Source of the DNA: Elmis aenea
Lineage: Eukaryota; Arthropoda; Insecta; Coleoptera; Elmidae
Reading direction: 5' to 3'
NCBI GenBank assembly: GCA_947652605.1
Contig: OX393581.1
Span: 48,197,924 to 48,261,923 of the forward strand
Length of the DNA: 64,000 bases
The notes under the pieces are model-generated. The model ran no database searches, was not told the DNA's origin, and saw only the letters and a program-made list of their open reading frames with translations. The translations under genes and the position numbers were made by a program. Below are positions 1 through 13,300 of the stretch, piece after piece (the first letter of the stretch is position 1; each line of letters begins with the position of its first letter).

Positions 1-180
1 AGAACAAACAGCACACTAGATAAAGAAGAATATGAAAAAATAAGAAAAAAACGCTAAGAAAATAAGAGAGAATGAATAGATAATAAAATGAGAGAAATTG
101 AACAAGAACGGTCTAATACAAATTACAAACACGAAAAAAATTTACAAGAAATTTAAAAAACAAAACAAAACATAAAGGTA
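1..180 (+). repeat. Fragment of a non-LTR retrotransposon ORF
   Basis: A lysine- and glutamate-rich, stop-interrupted reading frame. It closely resembles 7800-7909, sharing the peptide segment REIEQE and then a KxYKK-like block. Such linkers lie between the endonuclease and reverse-transcriptase domains of RTE-type elements, so I infer a truncated retrotransposon piece. No ends or target duplication are visible. The call rests mainly on similarity between the two copies in this window. Confidence 0.35.
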
Positions 181-682
181 AAACCTTAGAGACATAGACA
201 AAGTAAGCTACATTTGTAAGTGAAATTAACAATCACGTATTAATTTTTTCACCTTCATTGCAATTCCAAAACAGTTATACAAATTCGCTTTGCTGTGTCA
301 GTAATGGGAATTTTTTTAATTTTTTATTAGGTTATTAAAAAATTGTAATCACATCTTCTCTTGTAATTAAAGAACATCAAAATGGTAGACACAAAACATA
401 TTTCAACGAAAATTGAGCTTGTTGCAGTTTAAAGTAATCTAATTTCATATCGTAAACGTTGAAATGGAAAAGCGGTATTTTTCTACTTTTACAGATAAGT
501 ATAATCTCTATTGCTCATAGCGAAAAGTCGACCCTGGTATTTTCAATTTATCAATCTACATTTCGTCTTTAATATCAAAAAAATATGCAGTAAGTAATGT
601 TACATTAACTTCTTTGTAATACTACGTCGTCCGAATACAGAATTATTTTCACTCCATTTTACGTTAAAATGAAATTTTTACG

Positions 683-1464
683 TACAGGGTGGTCTACATA
701 GAAGGGTCACTATTGGGATCTCGTAAACGGTAAGAACTACAAAGAATTTTAAATTAGACAAATCGTTCTACTTTCTGAGATATATTCAGTGATGCTTTAA
801 TGTTTTCCAAAAGTTCCATGGCATGCCACATAATAAACAAAAATCAAAATGGGCTCTTTTTGAATCGTTTATAACTCGGTTGTAGGTATTTGATGGTACA
901 AAAATATTTTTGGGAAAAAAGTTGTAGATTTTTGTAAAAGGGAAACATTACAAAAATATTTTTGTAGCATCAAGTATAGCCGAGTTTTTAACGATTTAAA
1001 AAAAAATGCCCATTTTGATTGTTGTTTATTATCTGGCGTGTCATGGAACTTTTTTGAAACATTAAAGCAGTGCTTTCCAACCTGTGGGGCGCGCCCCCCT
1101 AGGGGGGCGCGAGACTATCGCAAGGGGGGCGCGCAGCTGTTACCAAAATATCATTTTTGAATACAAACAAACAAAAAGAACTTTGTTTACACAGAATATT
1201 GTGTATTGTTTTGTAGTCCATTAAATAATTCTTATTTATCAGAACAGTATTTATAAAATTAGATTGTAACAAAAAGTGAGGGGGGCGCAAAAAAAATTTT
1301 ATGAAAAAGGGGGGCGGAGGTAAAAAAAGGTTCGAAACCACTGCATTAAAGTATCACTGAATAGGTTCTCAGAAAGGGGTACAATTTGTCTAATTTAAAC
1401 TTTTTTGTAGCTCTTACTGTTTACGAGATCCAAGTAGTTGTCCTTCTATGTAGACCAGCCTATA
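683..1464. mobile_element. Foldback element with TACAGGGTGGTCTAC ends, interrupted by a hAT MITE
   Basis: The left end reads TACAGGGTGGTCTACATAG. The right end carries the matching inverse, CTATGTAGACCAGCCTATA. The arms stay complementary inward, for example GATCTCGTAAACGGTAAG against CTTACTGTTTACGAGATC. An insertion of 276 bp at 1068-1343 splits it. No coding sequence is seen. It is one of the Tc1/mariner-like inverted-repeat elements that recur through the window. Confidence 0.7.
1068..1343. mobile_element. hAT-type MITE with perfect 8-bp target duplication
   Basis: The ends are CAGTGCTTTCCAACC and GGTTCGAAACCACTG, the CAGTG...CACTG type expected of hAT elements. The 8-bp direct repeat CATTAAAG flanks both sides exactly (1060-1067 and 1344-1351). 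The interior is unusually GC-rich next to the left end, with runs of GGGGGGCGCGC, in a very AT-rich neighbourhood. At 276 bp it is non-autonomous. It inserted inside the older foldback at 683-1464. Confidence 0.85.
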
Positions 1465-3210
1465 TTCTAAATATTTTCAACTTTAATTTTATTGCATGAA
1501 GAACATAACTTAAGATATATTAAATTTCACCACGATTACAACAACTCGTTGTTTCCTAATTCAAGCACAACTTTATGAAAATAAATTGAATCAGCTAAAA
1601 GTTTAACTTTACAGAAAAACTAAAAATGGATAAGTTTGCATTCATGTGAACATTTCAAAACATTACCGACAATTTAATTGGAACAATTACCCTATGAAAA
1701 GTGGTGTATTGTTATATTTGCAATGATATACCTCAAATAAATAAAGATCCCTTAAAACAATATAAGTTGTAGTTGGGTAAAAAATGTTAACTACAATTTA
1801 TTTTACTTGATAACTTTCATTGCTTGCAAACAAACTACTGTAGTACCATAAAGTGCAAAAATTACCAAATTACGCAAAGGAATTAACAATTTTTTTTTTA
1901 AATATTGTAAAATAAAATATAAAATAAGTTAACATTTAGTTAAAATATATTAGCAATTAAATCACTCGAGATTTTTTCCCTAGCCAAATAGAAACACAAT
2001 TAATTCTAGCAAATTTTGAGCAGTTTCGTAAATAATAAATAGCACCTTAAAAAATATACATCACAAGTCAAATGCCTTAAATCAAATAGAAAAATAACTT
2101 TAAACTGCTAAAATACACAAAATCGTGCCCCAACCCCTTCACTTTAATAAATAATTATTTACAAACACGCCACACAATAAATCAAGTTTCCCAAAATAAT
2201 TTCTACTTGCCCATAAACAGAAAAAAATGCATTAACACACGCTGAAAAAAGTCTATAATTTCGAGTTTCAGATCATTTTAAAATGGTACTACGTCTCATA
2301 AATGTTATTTGATTATATTTCAGCATCTATGAATAAAATTAATGAGGTATATTCGCTGAAATTAATTATTTTTGATGGATCTGTACACGGGCCATGATAT
2401 TATGGGAATATGTCGACTACATGCAATATTTTAAAAGATAATATCAAAATTATCGTACGAGTAAAAAGTTTGCAAGCACATAACCTACTAAGTAAAGTTT
2501 CCCCAAAATAATTTTCACGTTCTCACAACGATCATAATGCGAAATAAGCTACTTTTTGGAGTAAAAGATTGGAAACTTTACGAACATTACAAAATGTCAA
2601 AGTACCTATTCTACAAGCATTACAAAACTAGTCATCAAAAACTTTTATTCACACGGATAAAATAAGTTACTATACAAAAAAAAACACAGGATAAGTTGCG
2701 AAATTTTAAGTCATTTTCAAAATTTTAATGCGGCCTTAAAGTTATTTGATGATGGTTAAGAAAATTAGTGATAAAAATCAAAACTTACCGACAAGTACAA
2801 GCGGGTAACAATCACATGAAACACATGAGTTGTTGCAACACTACACTGTTAAATCAAAATTATCGCACTTGTAAGACTGTATCTGTAGCACACGTTAAAT
2901 TTAAGCGTTCCGATGCCATTTTTTGCAAACGTTTGGAGAAACATCTGTAAAAAAACACTTTTTTGAGCAAGGAATGGAATTTCGCGATAAGGCGACTGCG
3001 CAGCGTCCCTCAGCCGATTAGAATTTTACAAAAAAAGCAGGCCTGTATCTAGCAATCTTGACGATAATAAAATATTCATGTCCCTTACTTTTTTAACGAC
3101 TTCCATAATTATGCAAGAATTTGTCCACTTTAACGTAAAAAATTGTAGTTTATTTAATGTTGCTTTGGTTTCATTTCATCAAAGTTATAAATACAAATTG
3201 CAAGTATAGC
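1465..3210. other. AT-rich intergenic DNA, nothing recognised
   Basis: No exon with a codable protein and splice sites, RNA gene, or complete mobile element could be recognised. A 60-codon open frame at 2768-2950 has no recognisable protein character and is probably chance. Confidence 0.5.
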
Positions 3211-4276
3211 TAGGGTTGCCACCTTTTTTACAAGAAAATAATGAATATTTGTCTTTAATACAGAATTTAAAAAAGTACCATAAAAAAAATTAGTACATGT
3301 TAATCTTATTTTTTAATATTACTTTTCGCATTACATAACAACTTTTTATCATTTTTAAATAATTCAATAGCATAATTACAATCAATATTTAAATTAAAAT
3401 AGATAAATAATCCGTTTTTAATTAAATTAATGGAGGCCTTGTTTCTCTCTTCCTGCCACTTCACATTCAAGACCGAGAAAATTCTCTCAGCAAATGCTGA
3501 AGTGGAAGAAACAGATAAAAGATAAGAATTAACTTTTAATATATTAACAAAGTCATCAGGTGAATTTTGAAAAAGGTATTGATTTTTTTGCCCTGTTGAT
3601 TTCTGAATAAAATCTTCATAATGAATAATTTTTGAGTGTAATTCCTTTAAAACTATTATTTCAGAATATAATCCGTCCATATTTTTGCAAGTTTAAGCTT
3701 TTAATAATCTTGAAACAATTCTCAAAATCAAGGGGGTCTTTAAGTTTATATTGCACAGTAAATATAACCAATTAGTTTGGCTGTAATCAAACCATTTTCC
3801 AGGTAACATAAAGCCTTATATCAATAAACAGCAAGAAGTTAGTGTCTGTTAATTTTTGAAATAAATCAGGTGATGATTGATCAATCTCCATCAATTTTTC
3901 TCTAGTATCAAAACCAAAAAACATGTCTGTCTTTCTGTGCGTCAATTCTTTTTTAAGATTGTTCATTATGCTGTATACATCTAAAATAGTTATGCAGTTT
4001 CCTTTAACACATTTGATGGTTTTGTTGAAAATATGTAATATGTTACTTGTGAAAAGTAGGTAAATTTCAATAAAATCATGATTTTCACAAATACGAAATT
4101 TGAGATTCGCTGACAAATATATTCACTGCTTGCGCTACTCTACAAAGGCCAAAATATGTTTATAGATTTGGACCTATGACATGAAATAAAGTATTTTTGC
4201 ATACTTTATTGTTATTCAAAAGTATAGAGTACGTTTAAGTAAAATGCTCTATTTTAAAGTACGGGTGGCAACCCTA
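3211..4276 (-). mobile_element. Decayed hAT transposon
   Basis: Terminal inverted repeats of 13 bp, TAGGGTTGCCACC at the left and its inverse at the right, bound a 1066-bp unit. Minus-strand frames at 3787-4116 and 3306-3680 read as the later part of a hAT transposase. The flanking 8-mers (AGTATAGC and AATCTAAC) match at only five of eight positions, so the insertion is old. The frame is broken between 3680 and 3787 and most of the N-terminal catalytic region is absent. Confidence 0.75.
3306..4116 (-). pseudogene. hAT transposase remnant, C-terminal dimerisation region
   Basis: Two minus-strand reading frames in series. The downstream one contains the stretch SAFAERIFSVLNVKW followed by ERNKASINLI, which matches the pattern of the hAT C-terminal dimerisation domain (S..AER.FS.l...w...R), common in zinc-finger BED/MYM-like transposases. 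The upstream frame is less diagnostic but lies in the position expected for the preceding RNase-H-like region. Stops and a frame change separate the two. No intact DNA-binding BED domain is visible, so this copy cannot encode a functional transposase. Confidence 0.75.
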
Positions 4277-4897
4277 AATCTAACTGACTTGCTAGTACAA
4301 GTTTTTATTTTATGTAGTTTTAAATTCAATAATTTTGTTATTCTTTCTATAGCAATCTCATTTATATAAGCAAGTTCTTAATCTATTAAAAGTATCTGAG
4401 TAGCCAAGGTGCACTTAATTATTTACAAGTACCTATTTAAAATTTAAATATGCAACTCTTATGATGAAAATAATTTAAATGTGTTAATAATACCAGAATT
4501 TCTTTAAATATCATTAGCAAATATTTAAATATTACTTAAATATCGCATTATTAATTATGAAGTTTGAAGTACTTACCTTTGAAAGTAACCCACATTATTG
4601 TGCGCAACGTTTTTTGACCATCATAGCAACTCCCAATATGAACTAAAACTATTAAGTGTAGTGCAGCAATATATTAATTAACGACAGCTAAAATAATGGC
4701 CAAAATTACAAAATAAGCTACCTAATTTTCTGTTAAAACTATTAGCAATGTCGATTCAAAATGTAAGACAACTCTTAAAGCGATCAGAAAAATACACACT
4801 TTACTAACAATATTTTTAATGTGTATTAAAACCATAATTAAAATCATATACATTATAAAGACTTCAGATAATTTACAGTTTAGGACAGTGAAAAATA

Positions 4898-5609
4898 CTA
4901 TTTTATATTATTTTCATTACTACTTGTAGGATCTTCTAAACTAATTGCTTCATTCTGCGATTGCTTCGCTGATGTATTTTCTGTGTTCGCATTTGTAGTA
5001 GCACCTAGACCTTTTTCAGCCGCTTCAATTTTAGCAGCAATTTCGGCATATTTCTGGGCCCTATACTCCTTTTTGGCTTCGTCTAATAATACGTTATGTA
5101 TCAAATTTCTATTACTTTGCATGTCTGGCAACAACGATGGATATGGGTTGCCTCTTAATTCTAAAACTGCTCTTTTATCTTTTTCACCAGGGTACACTCT
5201 TGGTGCTCGATACAGTCTGGTATATGAAACAGGACTGGTTTGAAATCTCGGTACAAGAACTTTAAACAGTTTATGAAGAAGTTGTTTTTCGAGCAACCAA
5301 AAATCTGCTGTTTCCATCGTAGTTTTATGACAGTCCCCATGTCGTATGGCATCTGATATTAACTAAAAATATAAATTAAATAGTTGTCAACTAAACGGTG
5401 CAAAAACTTACCCTTTCTGCATACATTCGAGCTTCGTCTGCCCTTGGATAATTAAGTTCGATCCTCTCATGTTTAATAAGGGCCGTTACAGTTTTACGTA
5501 GCTTATTTAATCTGCCTTCAGGGCCTTCTGGATTTCGAAATTTTCTTAATCTTGGATTGACTTTAGTTTTTAGTTGAGACACTAACTTGGATACATCAGC
5601 CTGATTCAT
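4898..5609 (-). CDS. mRpL17: Mitochondrial large ribosomal subunit protein L17 (bL17m)
   Basis: Two exons, 5412-5609 and 4898-5362, are joined across a 49-bp GT-AG intron and give 220 residues. The start is the first ATG of exon 1 (MNQADVSKLV). The bacterial-L17 core is clear: GPEGRLNKLRKTVTALIKHERIEL, then RADEARMYAERLISDAIRHG across the splice, then the mitochondrial-type ADFWLLEKQLLHKLFKVLVPRF. This order matches animal MRPL17, a mitoribosome large-subunit protein. Human MRPL17 is about 175 residues. The extra length here is a polar, low-complexity C-terminal tail rich in N, S, T and Q. The product is nuclear-encoded and presumably imported into mitochondria. The gene stands alone between repeat-rich regions. 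Confidence 0.95.
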
Positions 5610-6208
5610 TTTATAATTCTAAATTTACCATCAAAAATTTGAGGTTAGTTAACCAGTAATAAATAGTACAAAATTTAAATACTTTTGTGTGAGGACAGCA
5701 CTATACAAGACTTTGGTGATTAGAATACTCCCTCAAAATATACAGTTTTGCCATCTATGGTATATATTTGTTACTTTTTCTGTTTTAAAATGAACGTATG
5801 AACCTATAAAATAAACGTACAATGGGAGCAACGTTTTTATATAATGTATCAAACAAAGATAAAGCATTGCAAGTACGCGATTTTAATTTAGAAACGTCAA
5901 GATTACCAAAATAAATACACAACCCAAAAAATATTATCTCCTTTTAACTAATAGGTCTATGCCGTACAAAAGATGTACCGTAACGCGTAGTGTAGTAGGA
6001 GTAACTAAATCGCAACAAATGACGTCATAGATGTATTAAAAGTTCAATTAAAGCCTTAATAACAATATTTAGGGGAAAATTAAACAATACATGTCCATTC
6101 AACTCGAATAAGCGTTCAATAAATGCAAAATGCAAAACCCAAATTGACAGAAGTTTGGCATTACCAAAAACGCGCTATTTTCAAAATTAAAATAACACAT
6201 ATATCAGC

Positions 6209-6910
6209 AGAAATCCAATAACAATTAAACTCTGCTATTTGTATGTCTCAAATATGATTTTATAAAGTAAACAGAGATAAATTATTCGAACAGTGATATA
6301 AAAATCATAATATATCCGGTAACCATTAAGCTATTAAAGATTTTCTTTTGTAAACACGTGTTAGTAGAAATCCAATAACAATTAAACCATGCTATATTTA
6401 GGTCTCAAATATGACTTTATAAAGTATACAGCACCAACTCAATCGAGAAATGAAATTTAAAAAAATATATATCTGGTATCCATTAAGTTATTAAAGATTT
6501 TTTTTGCATCCGATCTGTCGAAACACGTGTTAGTAGAAATCCAATAAAAATTAAACGATACAATATTTCTATCTCAAATATGACTTTATAAAGTATACAA
6601 TCAAAAAATGAAATAAAACTCAAAATATATCTGGTAACCACTAGATTAATAAAGATTTTGTTTTGTATCAGATCGGTCGAAACACATGCATTAGTTAGTA
6701 GATATCCAATAAAAATTAAACAATGCTATATTTATGTCTCAAATATGATTTTATTAAGTATATAGAGATCAATTAATCCGACATTGAAATAAAAATTAAA
6801 ATATATCTGGTAACCATTAAGTTATTAAAAATTTTGTTTTGGATCATATCTGTCGAAACACATGTATTAGTAGAAATCCAATAAAAATCAAACTAGCTAT
6901 ATTTCGCTTG
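6209..6910. repeat. Tandem repeat, about four copies of a 157-172 bp unit
   Basis: The phrase AGAAATCCAATAA-AATTAAA begins units at about 6209, 6366, 6535, 6700 and 6872. Each is followed by a TCTCAAATATGA-TTTATAAAG block and by ATATCTGGTAACCATTAAG-TATTAAAGATTTT, then TCGAAACACATG. Unit lengths of 157, 169, 165 and 172 bp and moderate divergence suggest a satellite-like array. The flanks (5610-6208 and 6911-7388) hold nothing recognisable. Confidence 0.85.
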
Positions 6911-7388
6911 AATTAGGTGTCTCAGTTCAAATATTACCTAATCCAAGAAACTAAAAGCAAAAATGTTTAACTTCTTTATTCTTTTTTGCAGTACAACAAT
7001 TTATGTAGCCTTATACAAATTGCTTCAAAGTTTAAGACAATAAAATAAAAAAGAACATAAAGGAAACTAAAATATATTTCCTTGTCAATACAAGTATCAG
7101 TAATAACTTAAAAAGATAGTTACACTAATTTTAAGTACAATAGCAATTTCAAATTAACATACGCATGCATGAAAAGTAAGGATTTACACATTTTTCTTAA
7201 AATACTTTAAACAATGGTTTGAACGAAAGTTAATTCTGCAAGCATAAAATAGCATAATGGAAAATAAAAAAAGGAAAATATTAAATTGAAACAAAAAATG
7301 CATTCCTTTAATGAGAAACCTAAGAGAAGGTTTTGATTCCACAGTAATAATTAGAAAAACTCACAAATTAAAAAAAAAGATTTGAAGT

Positions 7389-10300
7389 TTAACTCAGTGG
7401 TGAGCAGTCTTCGTTGAGCGTTGTGTGTATTCGACAAATGGGGCAAATACTACTTGTCTGAAGCCACTTTTGAATGCACTGAAAAAGTATGTTACAACTT
7501 AAATTAAGCACGACGCACAAAATTACAAACTGCTACTTACATCACTATGAAATGTGTGCCGACACTTTAAAAGTGTAGAGCCATTCATTCCATAGACTCC
7601 CAAACAAATGGTACAATAATCATCGCGCCCCTGTGAATTCCTTTTAACTACATTATTGTCCACTTTGGTCGATGTGCAGATAGTTGTTCTGCAAAAATAT
7701 AACGATGAGTGTGAAAATAGGAAACGGAAGGCAAATCTTTTATAAATAAAAAATCAAATGTTTCGACTATTAAAATCATAATCATTAGGTGTTTCATAGC
7801 ACTAAGTTAAAGGGAATGGATAGATAATAAAATAAGAGAAATTGAACAAGAAGCATATAATAGTAATACGAAAAAAATTTACAAGAAAATTAAAAAAGAA
7901 AACCAAACATACAGGGTGATTAAAATTCGAGTTTAAGCATGGGGATCTCGCTTATTATAGTAGCTAGAGTTCAGGTTTAAATTTGACAAAGTTGCTAAAT
8001 TTTGTGCTCAATAATAATCTGAAGGGAAATTGGAAATATCTCAAACGGTATCCGACAAAATTAGGAAAAACCGGAAAATACGATTTTTGAAAATCGTCTG
8101 TAACTCCTTTGGAGTTTGAAATATTTCAAATGTGTTAAAACATTGCCCAAGCAACTTTTTAAGCCGAAACGGATGGTGGTCACGAATTTTTCCCAGATCG
8201 ATTCGTTTTTGTTTTATGACAACCAACTTTGTTTTTTCTTATGGGCGCAATTTTTGCTATTTACACAATCTAATAGCATTTATTTTTCTGAATCCATTGA
8301 TGTATCACATATGGTATTTTACTTCTTCTTTCATTGTCAAATTTAAAAAAAAAAGGTTTTAAACAACAACCATTATAAATCAAGTAGGACGGTCGCTGTA
8401 GTTTAAGTTGTTTCCATGACAACCAATCAACAAACTAAAAGTTTTAAAAGCCTGTTACTTGTCACATTAATGAATTCGTAAAAATGAATGCGAAATTTTG
8501 GTTATAACCATAATGGTATTTGATCTGTTTATTGAAAATATTTTCAGTATGACGACACTTGCAGAAATAACGGTAGTTGACGTCTACTTTCTTATTTCAA
8601 ATACAATGGTCTATTTTTTATTGCGTCCTATATCCCTATAGCTAAGTGCAGTCATTTTCTAGATTTTTGGACTGTTTTGATTTTCATTGTGATGCTTAAT
8701 ATTATCCAACGCCGCCATTTTTGAAGAAAAAACGCTTAAATTTAGACCATGCCTAGAAGAAACTTTGGAGTACATTCTGGAATATTTGCAATCGATGCAT
8801 TACTTACAGGGTGTCCAAAATTTAATTTTCTTCTACTACAACTTCAGACCACTAAAACTAGTTTTTTTCAAACACAATGTCCAAACTTTTTTTCATTTTC
8901 TAATGCAAAATTACATTCTGCATCAATCTGTATTAGCGTTTCCTATACCTGTCTGCAACAATTTTCGAATTATTAAGAATTTTTGATAAAGTTAAGAGAA
9001 ATTGTAATTTATTTTTAAATAGGTAAGCCTTGGAAATGACAACAAATGCCAATATTAATAACTAGAAACCACTTTTATTGCGTTTGTCTGAAGTATCCAT
9101 AAAAATGGAAAATCAAGAGTATTTAAATACGAATATTTTGAACTTATTTTATATTCATGAGGAATGTCATTGTTATTAAAAGAACTTGGCGTGTGTTCAG
9201 TGAGAGGTATCCTCATTTGACTGTAATGACCACACAAAAATTTCAATGAATAGAATCAATTTTTTTGCAATTTAGAAGAGTGAAATCTGCTAGTATTTGA
9301 CATAAGCGTGTGACAAATAATAAAACTAACGAAGTTAACATCCTGGGATATTTTAATGATCATCCTCAGCGGTCAATTCGATTGGCCGCGCAAGACTCGG
9401 GTTTAACATACTATGTTGTACAAGCTACATTAAAAATGCACAACTATTCGTTCGCACTTTCAATAATCTTGTGATATCTATGAATGTAAAATAAATTCAA
9501 AATATTCGTGTTTGAATACTCTTGAATTTCCATTTTCATGGATACTTCAGACAAACGCAATAAAAGTGGTTTCTAGTTATTAATATTGGCATTTGTTGTC
9601 ATTTCCAAGGCTTACTATTTAAAAATGTTGCAATTTTTCTTAACTTTATCAAAAATTCTTAATAAATCGAAAATTGTTGCAGATAGGTATAGGAAACGCT
9701 AATACAGATTGATGCAGAACGTAATTTTGCATTAGATAATGAAAACAAATTGGGGCATTGTATTTGAAAAAAACGAGTTTTAGTGGTCTGAAGTTGTATT
9801 AATAAAAAATTAAATTTTGGACACCCTGTAAGTGATGCATCGATTGCAAATATTCCAGGATGTACTACAAAGTTTCTTCTAGACATGGTCTAAATTTAAG
9901 CGTCTTTTCTTCAAAAATGGCGGCGTTAGATAATATTAAGCATCACGATGAAAATCAAAAAATTTTCAAAAAAGTCCAAAAATCTAGAAAATGACTGCAC
10001 TTAGGTATAGGGAATGCTAATAAAAGTCCCTCTAAAATAACGTTTTAAATCCAAATACATACGCAATAAAAAATAGACCATTGCATTTGAAATAAGAAAG
10101 TAGACGTCAACTTCCGTTATTTCCAGAAGTGTCGCTGTCTTGAAAATATTTTCAATAAACACATCAGATGCCATTATGGTCATAACCAAAATTTCAGATC
10201 CATACCCTTTTTCATTCTTCATATATTTTTAAGTACCGGTCTCAATCAATCACCCTGTATATAAGTTAAAAACTTTACACTTTTTTCACTTTTTCTTATT

Positions 10301-13300
10301 GGGACACCCTTATTTTCGCGAACTATTTTTTAAGATTAACTTACTACAGTAATATACCTATTAATATTTTCTATTTCTTGTAACACCTCCTTTACGTTAG
10401 CCACAATTTCATCTCGTTTCATGCCGGAGAACTTTCCCTTACGTTCACGGTAAAGCTGGACAGCTTGCAATAATTTTTCTTCGCTAACCTCTGGAATACA
10501 ATGTTTGATGTGCATAAGCAACAACGACTGAGACCCCATGGGTTTGGTAGCACGTTCCGTTTTATCACTGTTTAAACATACACTCGAATTTGTGAGCTCT
10601 CCGGACCGATTGGTATTGTTTTCAGAAACAACAGTCGGAGCGGTTGGAGGTCCAGGAGAATTCTCTTTTACGTTTAGTAGGGCTGCTGCTTCACTGAATG
10701 TACTGTTTGTCGAAGTAACACTTTTTATTTCTGAATTAGATGATTCGGGTAATGTGGATGATTCAGGCAATGAATCATCGGTAGTCACTAATTCCCTAAC
10801 AAGATTAATATAGTGGTCGAGGTTTTTTTCTTCATCTCGTTTATGCACGATAAAAGAGAGCTGGTTCTTTCCATTACTTATATTTGTCTCGTTCCGTGAA
10901 TTGCCTTGTGGAGAACCACTTTCTTTCGACTCCGATAGATTTTCATCTGAAGGACTAATATAGTTAAGTTCGTCTAAAACTTTTGAATTGTCTTGCAACT
11001 TTCGTGTAGTCGATTCTATACGAAATGGTTTTATTTCATAAGTGTCGTTGGTATCGTTTTCCTCTGTGTTTGCAGCTGGACTAAAACCAGATTCCGTGAT
11101 TTCTTCAGATCTTTTAGTTGCTTCGAGTTGTTCTTCTTGGGTCACTTCATTATCAGATTCACTGGTCATGGACGAGTCATCTTTCGAATTATCAAAGGCA
11201 ATTTCGCTCACGACAGGTGCAGCTGGCAAGTCCTTTTTTATATTTTCTAGTGCTTGTTGAGAGACAACAGGTGGATTGACAGGCGTAGAAAACGCCACAG
11301 GCACTACAAAAACAAGCAGTTAAGAGTCAGATCGAATATACAGTGTGTACAAAAAGTAACGTAAGGGGTCAATATCTCGTCTTGTGGTAACTTAACAAAA
11401 AAAAAAAAAAAACTACTAAAAGCTGGTTATTTACTACATGACCTTAAATTATTGTTAAATATACAGGGTGTTCCAAATTCGATGGGATTACATGGGTATC
11501 TCGCTTAACATTCAAAATGGAGAAACAATTAAATTACCAGTTTTTTGAGACAAACTCAGAATCGTTTTCAAAAATATTCTATTATTTACGGTTTTTGAGT
11601 TATTGGAAAAAAAGTGTTTTTTTTGTCATATTTATAATGTGTCATATCTCCGTTATACAGTAAATATCGAAAAAATGCATGGAGATTATTTTTAGATATT
11701 TTTGTATAAAATTTGATGATACGCTCGCCGTTCAAAAGTTATGACACAAACTTAGCTTTTTTTAAACTGAAGCTATAGCTGACTATAACTCATTTCAATT
11801 CCTTATTTTTTTCTCATTTCAAATATATAAGGGTTGATGTAGTTATGTTGAATAATATGCAAGGTATGATGTTTTTTTTTTTAACAGCAGGCTGTGAAAA
11901 CAAAAAAAAACAAGGTGTAAAACCTTTTAAAACTCATATGCAGGGCCGGATTTAGACTTGATAAGGCCCTAAGCTATTTGAGATATGGGGCCCTTTATAA
12001 GTCCAGATATTATATGTCAGTGCCAAATATGATATATTTAAGTATATATGACAATTGCTCATTCGGACAATTTTTTTTGGGGGCCCCCAAGAAAGCTATA
12101 GCTTGTGTAGCTTATACGTAAATCCTGCACTGCTCATATGGTACATGTCACGAAGGTTTTTTAATTTGTTTTTGAGATAACCATTATAAATATTTGAACA
12201 TGATAACAACAATATAGTCGGAATCAGCTGTTATGTATTTATTGTTGTTTATTTTGTGTTCAACCATTTACGTTTATCTAAAAAACAAATTTAAAAAACT
12301 TCGTAACTTGTACCAAATAAGTTTTAAAAGGTTTTACACTTTGTTTTTACAGCTTGTTAAAAAACTTTTAAAAATAAGTACATAAATCCTTATATATTTG
12401 GAATGAGAAAAAACAAGGATTAAATAGGATACAGCCAACTATAGTTTCTAATTTAAAAAAAGGAAGTTTGTGTCATAACTTTTTAACAGCGAGCGCAAAC
12501 AATTATTTTCAGTACCATCAAATTTTACATAAAAATATATAAAAATAATCTTTATGACATATTTCGATATTTACAACATTAACGGATATGACACATTATT
12601 AATATGACAAAAAAACACTTTTTTTCTAATAACTCAAAAACAGAAAATGATAGAATATTTATGAAAACAGTTCTAAGTTCGTCTCAAAAAAACTGCAGCT
12701 TTTTGATAATTTAGCCGTTTCTCTATTTTAAATATTAAGCGAGATACCCATGAATTCCATCGAATTTAGCCCACCCTGTATAGTGTTTTGTTTTTGCACA
12801 CTGATATGTAACATTGTTTTCTTAAATTGAACACGCTGTATATTTGGTATTTTTTAGGTGCAAAATTAAATTGTATTTTAAAAATGTATAGGGTTTTAAG
12901 TATCCAAAATCAATCGTTTTTATGTTATTGAAGTTTTTATAGAAATATTGACAGGACTCTAGAAAAATATTAATATTTCACAACTAAGTGATGTCAGAAC
13001 GAATTCCTTTGAAACTATGTTGGACAATAGTGATTGCTGTCTAATTAAAATATAAAAATAATAAACAGGGTGTTTTTCTTATGTCCGCTCCAATTGGCTA
13101 AATTTTTTAAAATTGAAATCCCTTTATATTTTTGCATGTTCTTATCGATATTTTAATTAATTATCTTTAAAAACTATTGAGGATCAGTTATGAGTTATGT
13201 CTAAAATTAATATTTCTCGAGTTATTGCGTTTTTAATGTTTATTTTTGAGCGTCGACACAATATTTAAAAAAATAACACTAGTAGGCTTTGATAACATAT

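Noticed and set aside
8749..9886. Paired 75-codon frames at 8749-8976 and 9659-9886 with nearly the same peptide
   Set aside because: Mirror copies within the arms of the 7910-10259 foldback, with no sign of selection on protein.
10538..11260. Plus-strand frames opposite the large E3-ligase exon
   Set aside because: Shadows of the minus-strand serine-rich coding exon 11.
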